Source: Campylorhamphus procurvoides (taxonomy: Eukaryota > Chordata > Aves > Passeriformes > Dendrocolaptidae). Taken from it: a stretch of DNA of 64,000 nucleotides. The stretch covers positions 372,001 to 436,000 of the forward strand of contig WBMV01000852.1 of the NCBI GenBank assembly GCA_013396655.1, given 5' to 3'. Positions 40,273 to 51,900 of this stretch are shown here, in pieces. Under the pieces are notes generated by a model, which had not been told where the DNA came from, searched no databases, and saw only the letters and a list, made by a program, of their open reading frames with translations. The position numbers and the translations under genes were made by a program. The first letter of the stretch is position 1; every line of letters begins with the position of its first letter.

Positions 40273-43200
40273 TATAACCACAGGCTGCCCAGGGACAACC
40301 CTGCAGCTCTTGTCACTGGGGAGTTTTAGGAATACTCAACAGCATCTCTGCTCTTCTTTAATAAGAAAACAGAAAAATGTTCACACACGCACACACATAT
40401 GTTCCCTACAAGGGATCTGTCCTGGGAAGCTGTGCATTTTTGACCTGCCAAGATATGACACAGTTTGGGATGTACTTTGCAAAGTTCAAGAATATCCATT
40501 GGTTTCCCAGTTCTACAAGAATTTAGCTACGCCCTTCTGTTTTAACTTACAAATGTGGGTGCTGTGATTCAGCTCCCAGATCAACACAGGTGTCCATCAA
40601 AGTTTTTCTGATTATGTTTAGATTAATTTTTTCTTAAAAATAATTTCTTTTGCTGTGCCTTAAGCACATCAATCTTTGAAGTTAAAAGTCTTCTCAAGCG
40701 CAATTAGCAAACTTGCTTCAATCATCGTGCTGATCTAGCTGTTGATCATCAAAAAGCCTCTGAAAAGCTTAATTTTGTCTTCCTAAAGAATCTGGGCATC
40801 TTCAAATACTTTACAGTTTACTAAGTATTTTTTTTTTTTAATATACAGAAAAAGTGGAGATGATACGTATTTTACAGAAGCCCATGGCTTTTGGTACTAA
40901 TCTGGGGGGTTTAAAGCCTTCCACTAGAATCTGGTTCCACTTCTCTGGGCCAGATGTTTGCTCCACAAGTTATTTTCTACTGATAACTTGTTCTCTGAGT
41001 ATCCTTGTCTTAGCTTTCAGCAGGCAGCACACTGTTAATGAAGCAGAGAGATGCAAACAAGAACATCTTGAAAGCCATGTCATTAGGGCTGGAGCCTGGA
41101 TTCTTCAGCTTTCTGCAAGCAACTGGAGCTTGCTGTCCACATGAGAAAAGAATTTGTGGGGAAAAATATTCCACTCTTGTTTGATTATTTTCATTTGCAT
41201 AAAGCTGGATGGGATTATTGTGGAAAAACATAGTCTCTGAACTTCAAAATAGGAATTCAGCATGAAAATGTTTATTTTTCCTCAAGAAAATGCTTTCAGA
41301 AAGTTTTTTCCTTTATTTTTTTTCCCCACCATTTTTCATCCTCGGCTAACCCCTGCCCAGAGGGGTCTATATGTCCTTTGCTGACCATGACAGCTTTTCT
41401 GCTTCTCTGTTGTTTTCCTCACTTTCAGTATCTTGCCGATTTCTAGGAGATACTTTGCTGAGGAGAGACTCCTGAGGGGAATGTCTCTTGCTCTTCAAAA
41501 CAAAATCTCCTCTGAGGCTTGAAGGAGCGGCTATAACTGAAAATAGGACTATTGTGTGGACGTCCTCAAACCTGCGAGGGTTCTTTACGTTTTTTTCCAG
41601 GAAAAGATGATGAAAAGCTTGATATTTTTCCCCTGGTGATATTCCACTTTGAAGATGTATTTATCTGAATATTGATTGAAAAGCAGAGCACAAGATCTCA
41701 AAATCAAGCTCCTCTGAACAGCAAAGCTCCTGTGAACCACTTGGAGCTAAACCCATGGTGTTTTTCTTAATCTTGCCACAGAGGAGGAGGAGAGCTGGGA
41801 AGCCTGTTATACTCCTGCTGCCTCTAGGCATAACCATGTTTTGCCTTAGCTGTCAGCTTATCTTTGTGGAACAGAGATACTGCAGATTTCTCCTTTTTTA
41901 AATTAAGGTTGTTCATATATTGAAGTCTTCTATCTCCCTACTGATAACTGGAATAACAAAGCCTGAAGATGTTGTCTCTCTCAATGTAGACTTTAATACA
42001 TTTGACCCACTTGTCATATTCTTGGCATCACAGCCTGTGTGTTTTAGAGAGGCTGCTTTGGAAATGAGGTAATGGCACAAGTGGGGGATTTGTGTAGGTA
42101 CAGTGGCACAACTGCATGTCATGAGGGCTTTAGGAACAGGGAGAGGAGCTCTGTAGTCTATTGCTTGAAATGTAGATCACAGCAGGGCTGGACCTATTTA
42201 AAAATCACCAGAGGTCTCGCTAGTTAACTTCCCCTTCATGTAATAGAAAAAAAGGTTGAATGAGTCATGTGAAGCCAGCCATGAGATTAATATAGACAAA
42301 GATGTCATATCCTCATGCATGCAGCTGTAAATGGCGTATCTACTTTGCCATCTGCAGATTAAATGGACATAGTGTCTCAGTGGCTGCTGCAGGGCTTGGT
42401 ATAACTCAGTTATCATCAGGCAGATTTCCTGTTGCCTAATACCCAAACACAATAGTTGTTTAGCGTCAGACTTTTGTTTCTGGAGTAGTTTCAAAACCCT
42501 TCAGCCACAGTATGGAGTTTTATAACAACACCACTGTTAACTAATTGCACTCACTCACAGAATTATGAAACCCAAGAGGATAATTTGGTGCATCAAGAGT
42601 ATGGTGCATCTTTGTGAATTTTTCATAGGGTTATTTTCCTGCAGATCTGTTTGCTCTAATTTCTTTCCTTCTGGTAATTTGGGGCTTTCTTTTCCAACAA
42701 TTAGAAAAACAACATTCTGTTTAATTACAATATTTACAGAAACATATTGCAACTTGTAACAAGCTTTATGTCAATTACCCTCTATATTTGCAAAGACTCA
42801 CCTGCATTGACCTTTAAGTATCATTCATTCCATTTGCAAATTGGACAGTTGAATGTGAGCGCTCAATTTATAAAAACCATTTAAGGACATATTATGTTAA
42901 ACATGCAATTAATCTTGATGGGAAAATACATAAACCCCTCGGATAATTCTAGTCATGGCTGTTATCACTGAGCAAGCTTATCTAGAATCTTCATCAAAAC
43001 TTATTTGTGAGTTCTTTACAAAAGGCCAAAGCTGAGAGAAAAATCTGTGCTCTTCATACTGAAATCCTTGATGCAGTCACGTAATTCACATTTACTTCAG
43101 TGAGTCACCCATGTGCACAGAGATGAGAATTCTCCCTTGTTAGGGCTTTAAAGATTTCCATGGGAGTTTGCTTCCTTGAATATTTTATTTTCAGCTTTGT

Positions 43201-44680
43201 TATGGTAAGATGATTTTTCTGACATTTCACTGATCACAAAGCAGCTGGCCCCATAAAAAATAAAGCACACACACAAAGAAATGACTGGGTGTCTGGGGGA
43301 AAATGTGAGTTCTGTGTCTGAGCTGCAACAGATTGTCATCATTAAAACAAAGCATCAGCAAATGCTGGAATGATGGGCATGAAAGAGTGGGAGCATTTTC
43401 TCAGATTGAAATACAAAAGAAAGGTGGTGCTTTAATTAAGTCATTGTTCAGTTTGAGTGTATCATCTAGCTCTGATCTTTTTTAAAATTCTAAAATAATG
43501 GTGTTAAATACAAAGAAGATAACAGGTGGAAACACCGTAAGGTGCACTTGATCTACCTGTACAAATCACACCATTCCTTACTGCAGGTCTAAAAGTACTG
43601 CTGCACAGATCTGCCAAGAGCACCATAAAATCCAAAAGTACAGATGCTTGTCTGTGCCAGGGGGTTTCTCACAGAGAAGAGTTAAAATCCAGATTTAGAA
43701 GTGGAACAGAACCGACCCCAGACATAGACATTTGCTGTGATCTCTCTTCCTTCTCTGTAGTCTATTTGCAGCAGAAGATGGTCCCAATTCTCCATCCCCA
43801 CAGCTCTTTTATCAGTTCCTTCCAGGATTTTTTCTTCTAAGACATCAGACAGATGAGCGAGGGAGGGGTCTCTGGTTATGTGTTTGAAGGAAACATGGGA
43901 AAAGCCTGACCTCCCTGTTGTACCAGCTCCATCACCGGAGGAAGAAGGGGCTCTACCAACTCCCAAAGACTTTTTCTGTCACAGAAAGAGACCCAGGAAA
44001 AAGAAATGGCCCACAAAGGGCAAGAAATCCCCAGCCAATAATGCTACGTGGAGAACCAGCTCATTCCCTCCCCCTTCACCAAGATTTTTATTAAATGCTT
44101 TTTCTTCTGAGTTTTCCATTTGTTTTCTATTGAATTTCTTTATTTATTTGTTTCTGCTTATCTATATTGCATGAGTTGTCATGCTGTTAAAGACCCTTAT
44201 TAAGGAAAATGAATAATCTCCTTGAAGTTACTTATAGTGTTCTCTGTTCCCTGCACTTATTGTTGTTTTCTCCCTGGTTATGGGAAATTAAAGGCCAGAA
44301 AAAGGGTTTGGCATGGAATTTTAATGGGAATTTTTTTTAGGTTTTCCCTTAAAAGCTTTTTAATCAAAAGCTGGAACTAAAACCCAAATGACTTCTATGT
44401 TTTCAAAAGGAATAGGTCAGCACTCTGGGCTTATATCAAATGTTACTTTTTCAGAAACAAAGAATTGTAACCTCAAGTTCAATAAAAATGTTCTTAGGCA
44501 GACAGCATCCTGGCCACGGGCCCAGGCAGCTGCATTGTTTCTCCTGGGGCTGGGTTTCTGGGCAGTCAGAAGCGATGCAGAATCTGGAAACCAAGACTTC
44601 AGAGCAGAACAATGATGGAAATGAATGTGCTGTCCTGCGGGGATGATTTTCTTGGCCCTTTCTCAGCAGCTTTCCTGTAC

Positions 44681-44812
44681 TTCTTTTCATTCCACTCTCC
44701 TCCTTCCCATTCACTTTTCTTTCCTTATCCCTTTTCCCTTGTTTCTCACAACTCATTTCTCTGTCCCCTCCTTGCCTTGCTGCTTTCACTGTTCTCATGT
44801 CTTTGTCCTTGC
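44681..44812 (+). other. Long pyrimidine-rich stretch ending at a splice-acceptor-like CAG
   Basis: About 130 bases are dominated by C and T and end in TTTGTCCTTGCAG (AG at 44813-44814), an excellent match to a vertebrate 3' splice site. However, all three frames after it hit stops within a few codons, so a downstream coding exon is not supported; only a non-coding exon or a decoy site remains possible. Confidence 0.4.
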
Positions 44813-45538
44813 AGTGATGCACTGACATGACCTAACATTGGCAAGTCTTTGCTGGGGAACATTTCCTGCAGAAAGCCAAAATGTGTTTCAAGGCAGCCTC
44901 AAAGTGTTATTTCTTCTCACAGACGAAAGAACTGGGTCCATACCTCAAAAATCCTCCCTTGCTCATTACATGGTTGTTTAACTAGTGCCTCACAAAGACT
45001 ATATGAATTTTGATTCATAATTGTTCATTGAGAGGGACCTTTCAGGTCTTGGATTGTTCTCGTGGCCTTACAGAGCTTCCCCTTTTCTCTCTAGCTACCT
45101 CTCGAGAGGGATCTTTAAGTTCTTTTTGACTACTCACTGTTTGCCGTATCAGCCAAGGAGAAGAAATGTGAAGGTGTATGTGTCTGATCAAATATTTAGA
45201 CTTTTAATACTAGCAGCTCACAAGATACATAAACCATAATTTACTTCTGTTTACAGCACTTCTGCTGCAGGTATCCTGCTAATCTACCTAATGTATGTAA
45301 GAAAATGCAGACATGCCAGGATTTTTTTTTATTTTAGCTATCAGTCTTCACAACAATATTATGAAGGAGTAAGGAATGGACTTTTCCAGGGACTAGATGT
45401 CCTATTTATTAAAGATAAGGCTTCATGTTATCTGTCAGTGCCCTGTACACAGCACTGGGTGACCTTTTCTGAAGAAACTCAGTTGTGTGATGTAGTTTTC
45501 CTGCAGGCTTTAGGTGTATGATTTTGTTCCTTTTCCAG

Positions 45539-45692
45539 ATGAGGCTGCATTAGATCCTATACACATGTATCCTGGAATGAGACATCCTGTGGCTGATGTC
45601 CCCAGTGGAGCTATAGGGCCAAGTGCATCTGGACAAGCACAGTTGCCTGGGGCCAGTGGAGGAGCAACATTCCCAAAACCTCCTTCCTTCAG
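45539..45692 (+). other. Weak exon-like segment (unproven)
   Basis: A 154-bp open stretch is preceded by the acceptor-like TTTTGTTCCTTTTCCAG and followed by a CAG|GTGTGA donor-like site. In the open frame it encodes about 51 residues rich in Pro, Gly, Ala and Ser, including DPIHMYPGMRHPVADV and GAIGPSASGQAQLPGASGG, a composition seen in disordered parts of vertebrate regulatory proteins. I do not recognise the protein. No partner exons were found in the window, the donor is weak, and open stretches of this length are common by chance, so this is a lead and not an annotation. Confidence 0.15.
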
Positions 45693-46730
45693 GTGTGATG
45701 CTCAAGGGAGCGTGTGTCAGGGATGAGCTTGGGGACTACATTTCCACATCTCCAGAGGGGTCAAAAGCAGAGTGACTCAGGTCTCTCAGTTCCATGACAC
45801 CCGACCCCCACATCCCAGCTACTCCCAGGACTCCAAGGAAAAAATGACCTTTCCCACTGCCCTTCTCTCTCTGCCTTCAGCAAACCTAGAGTGATTGTTT
45901 GGTAACCATCTTTAGCTTTCAGTTTGCTTCCACTCCACCCCTGAACAAAGGATTTATAACCCATATGCTGTTCAGTGCTTTTTCCCACTTGCATCTCTTA
46001 GTTTTTTAAAAAGAGTATCTTCTTGGAACATTACGTTTTGCTCTGGAGTTTCTTCCCACTTTTTATCTCAAGGTGGATGTGGTTTAGCTCTGCCTCTTCC
46101 TATGATGCTTTCATGTGCATTATTGCAGTGGCATTAGCAAGGTGTGTCTTCACGCTTACTGTTAGTGGACATAGCTTTAGTAAATGAGATCTAGCTTTTT
46201 TTCCTCATTTCATCTTATATAGGAATCAGTTAACTGGTTCTCTGGTGACTTGAGACAAAAACTCTGGCAAGGAAGACCAAGGGAGCAGGAGGACCTTAAC
46301 CCCCAAAGCAGGGAAGCAGGCTCAGAAATAAGGTCTGTGTCCCAGACTTGTAATTAACACTTTTTCCAGGCTTCACAGCCCTGGTACAAATAGGTGTGCA
46401 GCTAAAAATGGAAATGTAAATGGACCCCCAAAAAAGAAGGTGAGCAATAATAACATGCTTGATTGGCTGAAGTCTGTTACATTGTTTTTAAGTTAACTGG
46501 ATGCCCTGCTCTTGGCTTCAGTATACAAGATCAAAAATAAATCCTATTAATACTTTTATTTTAACTAGTCATTCAAATCTGAGTGGGCTGAGACACTATA
46601 AGCACCCAGGTTAACCCAAGGATTACTCCTGGCATAAATTGTGTGCACATATCAGAGGTATGAAAATATCAAGTGAGTTCATTTAAATTAATGGCATTAA
46701 AACAAATGGAAAATTGATTTTTGGTAACAG

Positions 46731-46815
46731 AGGGCTTGATTTACCCTATCTCGACTCCATTGACTTTGGTGGATTTGCACCTACTTTACTTTGGCATAAA
46801 TCAGGAGAATACCAA
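46731..46815. repeat. Possible relic of ancient hairpin-type amniote repeat
   Basis: GGGCTTGATTTACCCTATC, CTCCATTGACTTTGGTGGAT, TTGCACCTACTTTACTTTGG and CATAAATCAGGAGAAT follow the recalled order of an old repeat in which 'ccattgacttcagtgga' forms the centre of two inverted arms. This is the clearest of the suspected relics. Family name not assigned; similarity is by eye. Confidence 0.45.
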
Positions 46816-48370
46816 GTCCAGGGAGTGTAAACACTAAGACCAAGTGAAATATTTACTGTCTCATGTCTTATTACATTCAAAGTAGTAGGAAATGTGTTTC
46901 TTCTGGTTTATTCTACTGTAATGCAGAGAGTTGCCAGGAACAGCAGAAGTAATGATTAGCTGTTTATTGCAGCATTTGGCCTTAATAACTAGTATCATGC
47001 TAGCACAAACATAATTACAGATTCAAATCGAGCTTATATTTAAGATATTTATAAAGCAACAAGCAGAACTTGGGTGTTGACCATTCACAGACAGAACTGG
47101 TTTCCAACCTCTGGGTTCAGCAGTGTGCCAAGGTCTGTAGTTGCCCATGTACCTGACTGGAGTCTTTCCTCCCCCTTTCTAAAGTGCCTTCTTACTGCTC
47201 CACGAGTAAAAAATTAATGGACCTCCTTTCCTTTGCTTTTGTGACAAGAAGGAAGCACTTCCACTAATGACACTAAGAATAGGATTTACTGTAACTTGGC
47301 CTCAAATGGTATTTGTGGTTCCCACACATCCTGTAACAATATGCTTTCTAAACTTAAACGGATATTGCCACACTGACTGTTAGAGAAAAGCAGAAGGCAG
47401 ATGATGAAGCAGCTCCTCCAACTAATTTTTTCTTCCTGAGGCAAATTTATTGGCCTTGTGTTCCACACTTTGGCAAGGAAAAGAAAAACCCCAACGTGAG
47501 AGTGAGACAGGTTGCAACTGTATTTTACCGGCGTGTCTTCAGCAGGGTGATTTCCTGCAAATAATTACTGATGTGAGGGGAAAAGTGGAAAAACAGATTT
47601 CTACAGCTGTTTTTTTCATTCTTGCATGGTAGTATTATCTGACAAAAGCACAAATACTATATTCAGCTCCACCTTTCCAATTCCTTGGTGAAACCTCTCC
47701 ACCCCTCCATCAGTTCCTCCAACAGCTGCATCCTCCAGCCACCTTCTACTGATCACTGTGCACACAGACCTCCTGGTCAATGCTCCTCTGGGATAACTCC
47801 ATCACCCAGCTGATGAATTGGTGGTGTTCAGCTCCAGAGGGCAATCAGCTGCCTCTGCTCCCTGAACTCTTGCCCAAGGCTGCCTGTAGACCTGCCAGGA
47901 AATATTTTTTTATGAAGTCAAATCTTTGAGCAATTAAGGATCTACATGTAGGCAGACAGTGCATCTTGAATGGTGCTTGAGCCAGATAAACCTTCTCTTA
48001 CCCATTACCAGCCTCTGAGTAAGCCAGTCCTGCACAGAATAGACAAATACCAGCCATCCATCATCCCCTGCATGGCTTAGGAGTGTAATTTCATGAGCTG
48101 CCTGTGTGGGAGAGAAGTGTGAGAAGATGCTGCGTCAGTGTGTGGGCTGCACAAGGGACAAAGAGGTGACTTAAAATTTATACTGGAAATAGAGAGTGAG
48201 TAATAATATGCCCACCGTGGACCTTTCTTCAGAAGAAATATGCAAATGAAAAATTATTTGAATGATGGATTTAACTACCAACTGAAAATGAAGCCGTGAG
48301 GCTGAGGTGTGAGCCAGCTCTCTGGCAGGATGGTAGCAACAGACATAAACCACAAAGTGAAAGAACACTC

Positions 48371-48384
48371 TGTGTGTGTGTGTG
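48371..48384 (+). repeat. (TG)7 microsatellite
   Basis: Seven exact TG units in otherwise unique sequence. Confidence 0.9.
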
Positions 48385-48907
48385 AGGGTGAAGCTGTGTG
48401 ACTTGCAGCTCAGAAAGAGAAAGTTTCTGTGTACCTGATAGGGCTTTTCATTTCTCTTGTGGTGGTTTCCCATAATTGATGGAGCCACCAGCAGATTAAT
48501 GTACTTGATGTTCTAGAGCTGAAATCTGAGTCCTAGAGGAATGTTCAGATGAATCCAGACCACAATACTGTATCCACAGGGCTGTGGGAAAGCTATTGGA
48601 GTTTATACCTTGCACATTAGAGACAGATGGATATAAACCAGATCACCAGATCAGACCCTTCTGATTTTGGAGGCATTGTAAACAGGGATCATATGCAAAC
48701 ATTACTGCATAACATTTTCTCTGGCAAGAAAGGGCATAACAGGCATGCCTGATCCAGAAAATAAACTGCTAGGAAAACATAGAGACTATATTTGAGCTGA
48801 TGAAATGGTCGAGTCTGATGTGATACTTGTTGGCTGTGGTCTCCTGAATACACCTATGCAATTCTCCAGCATTCATCAGTCAGCCTGAAACACATTTTTA
48901 GCTATAA

Positions 48908-48939
48908 AGAGAAGATTTTCTTCAAAGAAAATCTTTTTT
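48908..48939. repeat. 11-bp perfect hairpin, extendable to 15 pairs
   Basis: AAGATTTTCTT (48912-48922), loop CA, AAGAAAATCTT (48925-48935). In RNA the stem extends to 48908/48939 with two G-U pairs. The loop is tight and the stem is A/T-dominated; it is shorter than a typical pre-miRNA stem. Confidence 0.85.
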
Positions 48940-51900
48940 CATGCATATGGTCTGGGGAGAGTGTTTCTTTATTTTTCCTGTTGCCATTTGGGATGAGTAG
49001 GATATAATATTTTTTCTTCTGTCCATTCTTATGCATCTTCCTGCTTGAGATCCTTACAACTACAAAGTCAGTTTGGTAAAAAACATCCCTTTTCCATCTC
49101 CTTCCTTCATTTCCTATGAAAATAGATACTTTGAAAGGCATGAAATATAATGCCAAGTGCTGCCTTCCTAAAGAAGGTCTAAAATTCCTGTGAGACAATG
49201 TATTGTTTCAAAACAAAGCTATTTCAGGCAATTCTATCCATGTCTGTACAAAGCTATTCATCTGAGGAACTTTTTTTCCCCGCACAAATATTCTTGCCCT
49301 GGGGTTTTATCTATTAGAAAATAAAAAAAAAAAAGTGTTTTGGAAGATCAGTTTCATATTGTCACAATTTAAAATAAAACAAACAAAACTAGATTCTGCA
49401 GAAGTTCAATCCAACTCCCATCCTTGCTGTCAGTGTCTACTCAAAGCCTGCATGATCCCTCTGGAACAGCTTTTACAAACATCATTTTTTGACAGCCTCT
49501 GGGGGATATTTTTTGACAAATTGCTATCAAGAATCCTGTGCCATGCACAAATTTTAAGAGAAGAGTGCAGTGGGTTTGGTTTTACACACTTGATGATCTT
49601 ACATGGGTCTTGGTGTGGTGGGAACTACCCCCAAAACTGCTGTCTCTGTGTCCAGGGCATTGGACATTGATTGTGTCCATTATGGCTGTTTAGTGTGGCA
49701 GAAAGGAGGGGCAACCAGAGGTCTGGCTTGTTGCAAGCCATTTTCTACCAGCAAGGATTTCTACCAGCATATAGATTGTTATGAACTTCAATTCACAATA
49801 TCCCAGAGCTGAGCTCTGTAGAAGCTTTGACATTTCAAAAGGAACTACTTTATGGAAGGCAGGTTGGTTTTGGCTAAATAGAGAACCTTAGCTGCTATTT
49901 GTACTCTCCCTATGCATGAATAAATATATTGTGTGCTTGAACCAGGAAAATCTGGCTAACCCACCACAGTAAAAGACAGAATGAGATCAAAAGTATAGAT
50001 GGAGACATAATGCCATCATTTCTTTAGCTAATTTTGTAGAAAACAGGGCCTGAGACCATCAGTGATTTCTCCTGTCTCAGCATCCAGCCTGCTCACTGAA
50101 ATTACAGATACAAAAGTATTTCACTAGCTGCCTGCATTTTGACTTCAAGTCATCTATTTTCTTATTGAGGAAATAAATACTCACAAAGGCAGGATGCTCT
50201 TGCACAAAAATGTGTAACATGCTCTCTGTGAGGTAAATTTTTAGGTGTTTTCCTAGATAAAGATCTAAATATGCCCCTTTAAATTCTAGTGTTGGCGGTA
50301 ACATGGGTGAGTCTGGTTTTGACAGCCATTGGTAATCAGCCAGTTTGCAAGGTTGTCACAAATATGTGCTTTTTACAACAACAAAAATACCCCAGAACCA
50401 TCCTTTCTTAAGAAATACCTGTGAAACAAAACCAAGAAATGGAAAAATAAAATTAGCAGCTGCTATTGCAGTAAACTTTAACATACTTTAACATACAGAC
50501 ACCGCTTCCTGAGAGCTATCGTTAGAGCCAAATTAAAATATAGCCAAGATTTTTCTAAATAAAACTGTCAATGAGGATAAAAAGTTTTTATGTTGACAGT
50601 AAAGCAAATGATTTTTTTCCACTCTGTTGAGGTTCTGTAATGGTGCAGTATATCTGGGTGACTTATGGCACAGTAATGACAGATTAACAGCTGCAGGGGA
50701 CACGACTGCCCTCGGAATCGCTCCCGAGCGAGTGAAGCTGAAGACCTGTGAGCAGGGGCTGGGGTTTGGGGGCAAAAATGTGTGGAAGATTTACACGAGC
50801 CTGCACAGAAACACAGAGAAAAAAATGAAGTATTTAGGGATGTGAGAAGTGGCTCCTAGGGTGGGGGAAGCCCTGCACTGAAGGTTGTGTCTTGGTACTG
50901 CCAAAACTGAGCTGCAGCAGCAAAGTAACTGAATTTGGGTATTTTCTGTAGGTTAGGGAAGGAGTGCGCCAGCAGCAGTGATAATTGATGGGGATATTAA
51001 GTAGGTTAAGTGAGAATTATGATCTGCTGCAGTCTTTTAATGCATTGCTAGCTTGTTCAGACAGCACGAATATCTCCACAACCATCCTGAAACAGCAATT
51101 TCCTTGTGGGTTTCCCTAAAACATTCACTTAGAGAGAAGTAATATGATGGCAGTGGTGGTTGCACGTTTATCTGATGCTCTTTCAAGTAAACAAGTAGAC
51201 AAAGAGGGGCTGGAGTGATGGAGCAGCAGATGCCATTCATTGCCTCTCTGTGCTCTGTGCCCACGGCAAGTGAAGAGAAAGGGACTGTAAATGCTTGAGC
51301 ATTTAAATCATTCTCAAGCCTCCAGATGTGCTGGAGCTGCTCCCTGCATTGTACAGTGCCCAGTTATAATTCTGACCAAGGCCAGGGACTGCTGGCAGCT
51401 GCACCAGCTCCCCCACCCTTTAGTTCCTGAGTCCTGAATTTCACCACTCTTAGCAAAAAACATGTACTTAACTCTTCAAAACTGCTATAACTTAGAGATC
51501 CTTGGATGCCTCCAAAGCCACTGTCTGTGATAACCTGAATTCATTTGGAGATATCTGCAATGTTTAATTAGACTAGTTATTTCAGCAGGGAGGAGGAAGG
51601 CAAAAAAGCAGAACGCTTAGGAAAAGAACAGCTTTTCCTTGGATTGTGACATCTGAATAACTTAGAGGTTTTGAGAACTCTGCTTTACTTTAATTAGTTT
51701 CTGAATAAGTTTCTGCTTTGCCTATTCTTTCTCCCTCCTCTTTGTACTGTTTATTTTTGATGACATCTGCAATCCTGGGAAGAAAAAAAAAAAGGAAGCA
51801 AATTAACTTGGTTCAAGCCACATCAGCACATCCCTTGGAACATCACAGCAGTCAGCTGTAAAAAATAGGCTTATGCTGAAATAAAATGAGGAGCTCAGAG

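Noticed and set aside
40275..40310. CR1 fragment suggested by CAGGCTGCCCAGGGA
   Set aside because: The match is about 15 bp with no continuation on either side, which is within chance for a common phrase.
43878..44174. Open frame with a basic cluster (HRKRPRKKKWPTKGKKSP)
   Set aside because: Looks like a nuclear localisation signal, but the rest is unstructured and ends in a hydrophobic stretch from T-rich DNA; no splice signals or family match.
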